Assembly: GCA_002366995.1 (NCBI GenBank)
Contig: DFCM01000100.1
Location: 1-26,952, forward strand
Reading direction: 5' to 3'
Source of the DNA: a bacterium UBP3_UBA3054
GTDB lineage: Bacteria; Auribacterota; UBA3054
DNA length: 26,952 nt
Part shown: positions 20,141 to 26,952 of the stretch, one piece after another
How the letters are laid out: every line of letters starts with the position of its first letter
Numbering within the stretch: the stretch's first letter is position 1
Notes under the pieces: model-generated
The model's input: the letters and a program-made list of their open reading frames with translations, nothing else
What the model was told of the DNA's origin: nothing
The model's database searches: none
Translations under genes and position numbers: made by a program

Positions 20141-22756
20141 ATGAAAAGCAAGTTAATGATGCTTACGGCTCTGATCCTGGTTTCCGCTTTCGCGGTCCAG
20201 GCAGATCCCACCGTTTTCTTTACGGAAGATTTCCAGAGCTACAACACCGGCGATTTTCTGCCGCAGTGCGAAACGGCCGTAATTTACCAGGCCAAATACC
20301 AGACGAATTTCGCCTATAAGGTCGAAAGCGACGTCATGGATTCCAAATGCCTTACCGTGACGAAGAATGACGCTGACGATTTCAACTCCGGCAACTCCGG
20401 CGTCTGGATCCCCACCGGCGCCACCGAGGAAATGTTCACCGAGACCGGTGTCATGAGGATACGTTTGAAACACCGCTCCATTTCCAACATCAGCGGCTTC
20501 GTATTCGGCAACGGCTCGGCCAACGACAACGGCCGCGCGCTTTGGTGCTACCGCAACGGCGGCACTTTCTACATCATCCACAGCAACAAGACGCAGATGG
20601 AATTAAGCGGCATTGGCGGAGACAAGGACAACGAGCTGGAATTTAACATCCAGTATCCCTCCCGCCGTCTCGTCAACGTCATTGCCAACGGCGTGACCAA
20701 CGTTCCGGAGAACGTGACCCTTCCCAACATCAGGATCACGCATATCGGCGCTGCGGTCCTGGCCGGAGGCTACATCGCGAAAGGCAGCGGCTACGTCACG
20801 GCCATCGACGACATCGAGGTCGCTTACGAAGCGCTGACCACGCCGGTGGCCTCCATGGCGACTGACCCCGTGCTTATCGGACGCAGCGTGGCCAGCCGCG
20901 ACTTCGTCGTGGCCAACAACGGCGGCGGTTCCTTCGACTACAGAGTTTCCGCTTTGGGTGATCCGGAATGGCTCTCTTTTGCCCCCACTGGCGTCTGCAA
21001 GACCACCAAGAGCCACAAGGTGACCTTCAACCGCGATGTCATGGGCGACGGTTTCTACCGCACGATCCTGACCTTCGACTGCTCGCCCTACGGCGTCTTC
21101 GACATCCCCCTGAACGTCAGGTCCGGCAAGGTCTTCTACTATGAGGATTTTGAGGCTCCCTTCATGCAGGAAGGCGAGATCCACGGCCAGCAGGGCTGGT
21201 TCGGCAAGGAGGAAGGCAACGATTATTCCCCGGCCACCAACGAGGCCTACGTCAACACGCCCAGCGAACCCTGGGACGGCCAGTGTCTGACAGTGCAAAA
21301 GGCCAGCGGCTGGGACGGCTACTGGTATCCCATCTGGACGCCTTCCAACCTGATCATCAAGGTCTCCTGCAAATTCCGCTGGGACCCCGTCGGCGAGGCC
21401 GACCGCTTCTATTTCCGTTCGACCTACTGGGCCAACCCGGCCATCTTTGACCTCTGGTATGCCACCGAAGCAAAGAACATCAGGCTCTGGGCCTACAACG
21501 ACACGTCCGGATATCCTCTGGTCGGTGACTACGGACTGGCTCCCAACACTTGGCACGACATGTCCTACACCCTGGACTTCAGGATGCAGACTCTGACCGA
21601 TTTCACCTTCGGCGATTTCGTTACGAACTTCAGCAACAAGCCTCTGAGAAAGAGAATGAACGACAAGGTGGTGCCGATGCACTACTTTGAGAAGTTCGGC
21701 TTCAGCGGCGGCGGCGAGGACTCCAGAGTGGGCGTTTCCATCGACGACCTCCTCGTAACGGAAGTGGAGCGCGCCAAGATCGCCATCCCCTGGTACGAGA
21801 AAGCCGTCTGCCTGGGCGGTCTCGACGTTTACACCAACGTGCTCGAGAACGCCGGCGCCCAGAACTACAAGTTCACCGCCGAGGTCCTGGATTACCCCGA
21901 CAATTTGAAGCTCTCCCGCTACAAAGGCTCCATCGGCACCAAGGGCCTGGTCCTCTACAGGCTTAACCGCAGCGGCCTTAAGGACGGCTACTACACCTCC
22001 AGGATCAAATATGAGTACGAGGCCAGCAACGGCACCAACTCCGGCTCCTTCGTCCAGCTGGTCACCTTCGGCGTGGGCCCCTGGTACTACAGCACGGAAT
22101 TCGAGGGCGAGCTCTTCAAGCTCGGCCCCATCGACGGCCAGGAATGCTGGAAGACGGAATACGCCTACGGCGACACCGACATCAGGCTGTTTGACGGCGC
22201 CCAGTGCCTCTACTTCGACCAGGCGGCCAAGACCAAGGTCTCCGCGGGCGTCCAGGCCGGCCAGCATTATTCCTTCCGCTGCCGCCTGAATTTCCCCGAC
22301 AATAACAACACGACCTACGTCAAGTTCTCCCAGATCGACGACAAGGGCTGCCTGCCCGTCATCGTCAGGAGAGATAGGGAGACCAAGGAACTCGTTCTCG
22401 CGGTCCAGCCTGACGGCAGCGGCCAGGAAGAAGTTGCCAGAGTCGCCGGCGCGCTCGGACAGTGGATAAACTTCTCCTACAACATGGATCTTGATCCCGC
22501 CAGCGCCTGTATGACCCAGTTCGTCCTCGGCGACTACGTCAAGGATTGCGAGATCGGCGAATACGTCCTGAACACCGAACACGACGAACAGCCTATCGAC
22601 TGCTTCATCATTGAAGCTGTCAACGACGGTCCGGACGAGGAAAGGGACACGGGCGTCTACGTCGACAACGTCGTGGTCTGCGACCACAGCGTACCCGAGC
22701 CCGCCGTCCTCGGCGCGCTGCTTCTTGCCATCGCTTTCCTCTCCAGAAGGAAATAG
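20141..22756 (+). CDS. Secreted modular PEP-CTERM surface protein with lectin-like repeats
   Basis: 871 residues. A Sec signal peptide (about 1-21, hydrophobic, ending VQA) opens the protein. The body repeats a module three times, each beginning with an aromatic/acidic strand: FFTEDFQSYNTGDF near 27, FYYEDFEAPFMQEG near 332, and WYYSTEFEGELFKLGPIDGQ near 647. The last two contain G-x-I-x-G-Q-x-x-W-type turns. Between modules lie Ig-like spacers (DFVVANNGGGSFDYRVSA near 250). The modules resemble concanavalin-A/LamG-like beta-sandwiches, a tentative reading. The C-terminus is a sorting signal: VPEP at 851, a hydrophobic helix, then SRRK. PEP-CTERM proteins are cut and attached by exosortase in polysaccharide-producing Gram-negatives. 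The ligand is unknown. It is a single-gene unit with a strong terminator. Confidence 0.85.
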   Translation: MKSKLMMLTALILVSAFAVQADPTVFFTEDFQSYNTGDFLPQCETAVIYQAKYQTNFAYKVESDVMDSKCLTVTKNDADDFNSGNSGVWIPTGATEEMFTETGVMRIRLKHRSISNISGFVFGNGSANDNGRALWCYRNGGTFYIIHSNKTQMELSGIGGDKDNELEFNIQYPSRRLVNVIANGVTNVPENVTLPNIRITHIGAAVLAGGYIAKGSGYVTAIDDIEVAYEALTTPVASMATDPVLIGRSVASRDFVVANNGGGSFDYRVSALGDPEWLSFAPTGVCKTTKSHKVTFNRDVMGDGFYRTILTFDCSPYGVFDIPLNVRSGKVFYYEDFEAPFMQEGEIHGQQGWFGKEEGNDYSPATNEAYVNTPSEPWDGQCLTVQKASGWDGYWYPIWTPSNLIIKVSCKFRWDPVGEADRFYFRSTYWANPAIFDLWYATEAKNIRLWAYNDTSGYPLVGDYGLAPNTWHDMSYTLDFRMQTLTDFTFGDFVTNFSNKPLRKRMNDKVVPMHYFEKFGFSGGGEDSRVGVSIDDLLVTEVERAKIAIPWYEKAVCLGGLDVYTNVLENAGAQNYKFTAEVLDYPDNLKLSRYKGSIGTKGLVLYRLNRSGLKDGYYTSRIKYEYEASNGTNSGSFVQLVTFGVGPWYYSTEFEGELFKLGPIDGQECWKTEYAYGDTDIRLFDGAQCLYFDQAAKTKVSAGVQAGQHYSFRCRLNFPDNNNTTYVKFSQIDDKGCLPVIVRRDRETKELVLAVQPDGSGQEEVARVAGALGQWINFSYNMDLDPASACMTQFVLGDYVKDCEIGEYVLNTEHDEQPIDCFIIEAVNDGPDEERDTGVYVDNVVVCDHSVPEPAVLGALLLAIAFLSRRK

Positions 22757-22776
22757 TCATACTGAAGTCAGAAAGC

Positions 22777-22808
22777 AAAAAAGCCCCGGGTCTCCCGGGG
22801 CTTTTTTT
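22777..22808 (+). terminator. Strong intrinsic terminator after the PEP-CTERM gene
   Basis: GCCCCGGG (22783-22790), loop TCT, CCCGGGGC (22794-22801), followed by seven T. Six A precede the stem, so it could act in both directions. It lies 20 bases after the TAG. Confidence 0.95.
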
Positions 22809-22841
22809 ATTGCCTGGAAAAATAAACAGGTTTTCCTTCCC

Positions 22842-22892
22842 TTATCCACCTGAATTCCACACTTTATCAAATTGTGGATAACTTGTGGATAA
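22842..22892. promoter_or_regulatory. Cluster of three DnaA-box-like sites
   Basis: Two perfect consensus boxes on the minus strand (TGTGGATAA read on the plus strand) lie at 22873-22881 and 22884-22892, 11 bp apart. TTATCCACC (22842-22850, 8 of 9) lies on the plus strand. About 100 bp of strongly A/T-rich DNA follows. The cluster fits either a replication-origin element or DnaA control of the bamA promoter. Confidence 0.55.
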
Positions 22893-22912
22893 CTGTTAGT
22901 AAGTGCTATAAT
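22883..22912 (+). promoter_or_regulatory. Candidate bamA promoter
   Basis: TTGTGG (22883-22888), 18-bp spacer, TATAAT (22907-22912). The -35 lies inside the second perfect DnaA box. The expected leader to ATG 23053 is about 135 bases and contains the palindrome GTGTTA-G-TAACAC (22958-22970). Apart from these elements the 296-base gap between the PEP-CTERM gene and bamA shows no convincing gene. Confidence 0.5.
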
Positions 22913-23052
22913 ATAGTATATTTAGCTATCTTATGAATGTGTAAGAAACTGTGAATTGTGTTAGTAACACTTGATTTGGGGTGCGTTTTGTGGTAGGATG
23001 TCAGAAGATAATCTTATATTGAAATATTGTCTTGGAGACTTAATTAGATATT

Positions 23053-25623
23053 ATGAAATCAACTTTCGGAAAGAAGACATTAAGCCTGAAATTGGGACTG
23101 GCCGTTCTGACTCTGACGGCGGTCCTCGCTTTCTCCGCTTATGGCGAGAGCATAATAGAGCGCATTGACATAGAGGGCAACAAGAGAGTGAGCGAGCAGG
23201 TCATCCTTGACATGATCAGCACGCATCCCAATGAGATCTACAGCGAAGAGAAAGCCATGGCCGACACCGAGAGGCTTTTGGCTTCCGGCGATTTTGAGAG
23301 CGCTTCGACGACTACGAGCGACGGCGTCAGCGGCACCATCGTCACATACACCGTCAAAGAAAGACCGATCCTCGACAAGCTTGAGTTCACGGGCAACAGC
23401 AGCATAAAGGAAAAAGACCTCCTCGAAAAACTCCAGGTCAAGATAGGCGAACCTTTGAGCCTTGAAAAACTTGAGAACTCCGTAGAGGAGATCCGCAAAT
23501 ATTACGCCGAAAAAGGCTACGGCATGGCGGATGTCACTTACGAGATCGACGATACGATCGACGGCACCAAAGCCAGCGTCAACATTCTTGTCTCGGAAGG
23601 CGAGGAATCCTACATCAGGGAAGTCAACATCAGCGGCAACACGCTTATCTCCACGACCAAGATCAAATTCCTGATCGGCACGAAAGCCCGTTTCTGGTTC
23701 ATGTTCGGCACCTACCAGGAAGACCAGGTCAGGGACGACATGTGGAAGATCACGGAAATGTACCAGGAGATCGGATATCCCGAAGCCCAGATCGATTACG
23801 ACCTTCACGCCACCGAGAAAGGCGACGGATTAGCCCTCGACATCACGATCGACGAGGGACGTCCTTATTACGTCAACGACATCACCGTCAGGCAGGGCAA
23901 GCTCAGGGACATGTACCTCACCAACATCATCTCGATGATCGAGGTGCACAGAGACGAACCCTACACGCCGCAGGCCGTGGAAAGGGACACCGAGAATCTA
24001 AGGAATTACTTCCGCTCCCTGGGATATGCCGACGCCATCTGCGCTTCCAAAGTTCTCCTTGCCGAAGAGCAGCCTGACGACAGCGTCAGAGTCGATATTT
24101 TCTACGAAATGGACGAATCGTCCCTCTTCGACATCGGCATTGTTTACATCACCGGCAACGAGCGCACGAAAGACGTTGTCATAAGAAGAGAGCTCAGCTT
24201 CTTCCCGGGCGACCGCTACAACTACTACCGCATCGACACGAGTCGCCAGAGATTGATGAACATGGACTACTTCGAGAAAGTGGACATCGTCGAGGCGCCG
24301 AATCCCCAGGATCACAGCAAGAAAGACATTTACGTCGACGTCAAGGAAAAGCTGACCGGCCAGGTCGGCGTAGGCGTCGGCTTCTCCAGCCAGGATTATC
24401 TCTTCGGCACGATCACCATAACGCAGCCGAACTTCGACTGGAAGAATTACAAAAACTGGTTCACCGGCGGCGGCCAGCATTTCCGCATCAAAGGCGAATT
24501 CGGCATTCACCGCCAGGACGTCATCCTAAGCTTCACCGAGCCTTACTTCCTGCATGAACAGCTGAAGGGAAGAAAAGTCGCGGCCGGATTCGACGTCTAC
24601 TGGAAGAACAACAACGCCCTGGGCCCGGATCTTAGGATCATGAGGATAGGCGGCGACCTTAGGGCCGCGACTCCCATAAGCATGGCCTGGATCCCGACCG
24701 TCGGCAAGTATCTCGGCGTCATCAAAGTCGAAGGCGCGCTGGCGGGCGAGTACATCAGGGTCGGCGTCGACAAATCGCTTGATTACGGCGACACCATCGT
24801 CGGCGAAGACACCGCCTGGATCAAGCGCCGCCATGTCAACAGAAGGAACGGCCGCGTCCAGAAACGCATGGTGCCTTTGGAATACGAACGCTACGACAAG
24901 TATCTGAAGAAAGAGAAAGGCAGTTACGCTGTGCTAGCGCCGACCATCACCTTAACGCGCGATACCAGAGACGCCCTGTTCCTCCCGACTTCCGGCGCTC
25001 TTACCATTTTGAAAGGCAGAGTCGGCGTTGGTTCCACCATCTACGGCCTTGTGGAAGCATCCCACTCCCAGTACTTCAAACTCTTCGAGCTCTTCGAAAG
25101 GAAGCCCAACTACGTATTCGCCGGTTCGCACGTTCTGTTGCTGCGCGGATCGATTGGCTTCGCTTCCCGCAACACGCCGATCTTCGACCGCTTCTTCATG
25201 GGCGGTTCCGAGGAGATGCGCGGCTTCCGCTACGGCTTCGTCGGCCCGAAGGACTACTCCGGCGACAACCCCCTGGGCGGCAACTTCAAGTTCATGGTGT
25301 CCGCGGAATACATCTTCCCGATCTGGCGCTACAACGAGAACATCAGCGTGCACGGCGCGGTCTGGACCGACATCGGCAACGTCTGGTGGAAGGAAAGGAC
25401 TTACTACAAGGCCTTGCGCGCCGTCAACGGCCAGTATGTGGTCGAGAAAAAGAAATTCGACAACTTCGGCGAGATCAACGCCAGCGTCGGCGGCAGCCTT
25501 ATACTGCAGTTGTGGCGCATGCCCATCAGAGTCAACTACGGCGTGCCGATCTTCAAAGATTCCGATTCCAAAGACTGGAAACCGCTGGACGGCTTAACCC
25601 TCGGCACAGGATTCTCCTTCTGA
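23053..25623 (+). CDS. bamA: Outer membrane assembly factor BamA
   Basis: 856 residues. A signal peptide (about 1-32, core LGLAVLTLTAVLAFSAYG) is followed by five POTRA domains (about 33-430), each opening with the R-x-I/V-x-I-x-G-N pattern (ERIDIEGNKRVSE, DKLEFTGNSSIKE, REVNISGNTLIST, then two more divergent ones). The rest is a 16-strand-type beta-barrel. The diagnostic loop-6 motif is EEMRGFRYGFVGP, and the chain ends in aromatic F (GTGFSF), the beta-signal. BamA inserts beta-barrel proteins into the outer membrane. The start has no Shine-Dalgarno at normal distance (GGAG is about 18 bases away). Its stop overlaps the ATG of a lipoprotein gene (TGATG). The skp and lpxD neighbours common elsewhere are not seen in this window. 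Confidence 0.93.
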   Translation: MKSTFGKKTLSLKLGLAVLTLTAVLAFSAYGESIIERIDIEGNKRVSEQVILDMISTHPNEIYSEEKAMADTERLLASGDFESASTTTSDGVSGTIVTYTVKERPILDKLEFTGNSSIKEKDLLEKLQVKIGEPLSLEKLENSVEEIRKYYAEKGYGMADVTYEIDDTIDGTKASVNILVSEGEESYIREVNISGNTLISTTKIKFLIGTKARFWFMFGTYQEDQVRDDMWKITEMYQEIGYPEAQIDYDLHATEKGDGLALDITIDEGRPYYVNDITVRQGKLRDMYLTNIISMIEVHRDEPYTPQAVERDTENLRNYFRSLGYADAICASKVLLAEEQPDDSVRVDIFYEMDESSLFDIGIVYITGNERTKDVVIRRELSFFPGDRYNYYRIDTSRQRLMNMDYFEKVDIVEAPNPQDHSKKDIYVDVKEKLTGQVGVGVGFSSQDYLFGTITITQPNFDWKNYKNWFTGGGQHFRIKGEFGIHRQDVILSFTEPYFLHEQLKGRKVAAGFDVYWKNNNALGPDLRIMRIGGDLRAATPISMAWIPTVGKYLGVIKVEGALAGEYIRVGVDKSLDYGDTIVGEDTAWIKRRHVNRRNGRVQKRMVPLEYERYDKYLKKEKGSYAVLAPTITLTRDTRDALFLPTSGALTILKGRVGVGSTIYGLVEASHSQYFKLFELFERKPNYVFAGSHVLLLRGSIGFASRNTPIFDRFFMGGSEEMRGFRYGFVGPKDYSGDNPLGGNFKFMVSAEYIFPIWRYNENISVHGAVWTDIGNVWWKERTYYKALRAVNGQYVVEKKKFDNFGEINASVGGSLILQLWRMPIRVNYGVPIFKDSDSKDWKPLDGLTLGTGFSF

Positions 25624-26255
25624 TGAAAAGCGTGAAATACATACTTCTGGCCGCGGCCTCAGTTATGCTCTTCGGATGCGCGAGAGCCACCATGGAAAAC
25701 ATCCACGAGGGCGTCGTGATGAACACCCGCAACCACATCAACCTCGCGGTCACCCCGAAGTACACGACCATCGCGGTCATGCCCTTCATCAACAATTCCG
25801 GAGTTAAGAACGCCAACACCTACGCCAGGCGTTCCTTCTACGGCAACCTCGTTTCCTACAAGAACTGGAACGTCCAGCCGATGGGCGAGACCGACAGCCG
25901 ACTTTCTGCGCTTACCCGCCGCGACCTCGACGAAAGCGCCGCCGGCAGGATGAGGAGCGCCCTGGGTGTCGACCTTGTCTGCTACGGCGAAGTGAAAGAG
26001 CAGTGCAGCCGCTACGGCCTTGTCTTCTCTTACAACAGCGTGACCGTCAGAGTCGCTTTCTACGACGCCGGAACAGGCGAAAAAGTCTGGGAATCCGAGG
26101 ATTTCCGCGATTCTTTGGTCATGGGCATCAGCTTCATGTACATGTATGAAAGAGACGTCATGTGGGCTAGAGAGATCCATAACCGCTACGACGAACTCTT
26201 CCGCGACATGATGCAGCAGTTCCCCATGTGCACTTACGGGTACAAAACCAAATGA
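25623..26255 (+). CDS. Putative lipoprotein, GNA1162/DUF799-like
   Basis: 210 residues. The signal peptide ends in the lipobox L16-F-G-C19, so Cys19 should be lipidated. Ala at +2 favours outer-membrane sorting. The body YTTIAVMPFINNSGVKNANT, then LGVDLVCYGEVKEQCSRYG and VRVAFYDAGTGEKVWESEDF follow the layout of DUF799/GNA1162 lipoproteins, which have a TolB-N/CsgG-like fold. The family's exact role is not settled. The ATG overlaps the bamA stop (TGATG), so it is coupled to bamA, suggesting envelope-assembly work. The start was set at this overlap and at the signal peptide; the open frame upstream of it runs through bamA in another frame and is not coding. Confidence 0.8.
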   Translation: MKSVKYILLAAASVMLFGCARATMENIHEGVVMNTRNHINLAVTPKYTTIAVMPFINNSGVKNANTYARRSFYGNLVSYKNWNVQPMGETDSRLSALTRRDLDESAAGRMRSALGVDLVCYGEVKEQCSRYGLVFSYNSVTVRVAFYDAGTGEKVWESEDFRDSLVMGISFMYMYERDVMWAREIHNRYDELFRDMMQQFPMCTYGYKTK

Positions 26256-26266
26256 ATGAGATCGCT

Positions 26267-26952
26267 ATGAAAAAACTTGCAATATTAACGCTTTTAGCCT
26301 TCACGTCCTTCGCGGCTCTGGCCGAGAAGCCCGGTTTCAAAAAGTATACCGGCTCCTACAACCTTACCGCCGGCGGCAGCACTTACACCGTCATAGTGGC
26401 CAGGGACGGCTATACGACCTGCCTCGGCGGCCAGCTGAAAGACCCCGTGGCCGGCAAGGTGAAATTCTGGAAGGGCCGCCAGGAGATGCGCCTTCTGTAC
26501 CCCCAGTACACGTTCAAAGGCTTCGCCAACTCCCTCGACCTTATTTCCGGAGAGTGGCTGGACGTCACGCAGGGCACCGACTACGTTGACGCCACGCTCC
26601 AGAGGTCCGACGACCCCATCTTCCACATCAAGTTCATGAAGAGCACCAAACGCACAGTTAAAGGCGACGTCTTCTACAACTACGGCAAGAAAGCCAACGA
26701 GAATGCCGTCAAGCCCCGCAGCTATTATCTCGCTTACTATTATAGGACTGACGACGACAGGACCTACTATCTGCGCAAGACCCAGAAGATCTCACGCCTT
26801 GGTTTCTTCAATATGAACTTCCCGAAATTCTTCCAGGTCGACGTCTACGTCGTTTCCGAGGAAGGCTTAGCCGATCTTCCCACCGAATACTCCAGCCCCC
26901 TGTCAGTGGACGGCAGCAAGATCATGGCTTACAACTATTGCGAACCGGGGTA
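26267..26952 (+). CDS. Secreted protein of unknown function (3' end outside window)
   Basis: The frame is open to the window edge, at least 228 residues. Start ATG 26267 gives a clean Sec signal peptide (MKKLAILTLLAFTSFAALA, cleavage expected after ALA). An in-frame ATG at 26252, which overlaps the lipoprotein stop as ATGA, would add five residues. The mature part is rich in Tyr, Gly and Lys with alternating strands and no recognised motif, which suggests a beta-rich periplasmic or surface protein. It is third in the bamA operon with no gap for a promoter. Function not recognised. Confidence 0.75.
   Translation, partial: MKKLAILTLLAFTSFAALAEKPGFKKYTGSYNLTAGGSTYTVIVARDGYTTCLGGQLKDPVAGKVKFWKGRQEMRLLYPQYTFKGFANSLDLISGEWLDVTQGTDYVDATLQRSDDPIFHIKFMKSTKRTVKGDVFYNYGKKANENAVKPRSYYLAYYYRTDDDRTYYLRKTQKISRLGFFNMNFPKFFQVDVYVVSEEGLADLPTEYSSPLSVDGSKIMAYNYCEPG

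Noticed and set aside
20603..22687. 694-codon open frame antisense to the PEP-CTERM gene
   Set aside because: It is a shadow of the GC-rich codon pattern opposite a gene with signal peptide, sorting signal, ribosome site and terminator. Its own translation is Val/Asp/Gly-rich with no recognisable domain.
22998..23168. Small ORF starting at ATG 22998 after GTAGG, overlapping the start of bamA in another frame
   Set aside because: A leader peptide is possible, but about two thirds of it overlaps bamA coding sequence and it has no recognisable sequence; not enough to call a gene.

Overview
The window looks like chromosomal DNA from a Gram-negative bacterium with moderately high GC. It encodes a five-POTRA BamA, a lipoprotein with a lipobox, and a secreted protein ending in a PEP-CTERM sorting signal. 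That signal, two tandem acyl-ACP synthetases of the Aas/AasC type and a histone-H1-like protein tail suggest the PVC superphylum (Lentisphaerota, Kiritimatiellota or Verrucomicrobiota). This placement is inference; there is no rRNA or marker-tree evidence here.

Left part (1-9000). Two tandem acyl-ACP/acyl-CoA synthetase paralogues (the first truncated by the window edge) run into a YbaK-type Cys-tRNA(Pro) deacylase. Convergent to them is an MFS transporter with a HEAT-repeat tail. Divergent from the transporter is a tight operon: ribulose-phosphate 3-epimerase, a phosphohexomutase, a PrmA methyltransferase fused to a GNAT acetyltransferase, and a DUF2752 membrane protein. Its likely promoter lies so close to the first ATG that the mRNA may be leaderless.

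Middle part (9000-13076) is accessory in character. It holds an AlbA_2/Schlafen-type regulator with an ATPase-like fold, a more A/T-rich orphan membrane-anchored protein behind a long structured leader, a strong terminator, a RHH/ParE toxin-antitoxin pair with a palindrome on its promoter, and a RimL-type acetyltransferase. A short TTAGGATA-type motif recurs on both sides of the regulator gene.

Right-centre (13077-20054, all minus strand). This is the most interesting locus: a three-gene SMC complex of the Wadjet/MksBEF class (kleisin, kite, 1248-residue SMC ATPase). No JetD/MksG-type nuclease is present, the ATPase has a histone-H1-like basic tail, and cytidine deaminase is translationally coupled behind it. 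The operon promoter is overlapped at both -35 and -10 by identical 10-bp palindromes spaced 32 bp apart. tadA lies upstream.

Right part (20141-26952, plus strand). A large modular PEP-CTERM surface protein ends at a textbook terminator. It is followed by an intergenic region with three DnaA-box-like sites and an A/T-rich stretch, then bamA, a GNA1162/DUF799-like lipoprotein and a secreted protein that runs off the window edge.
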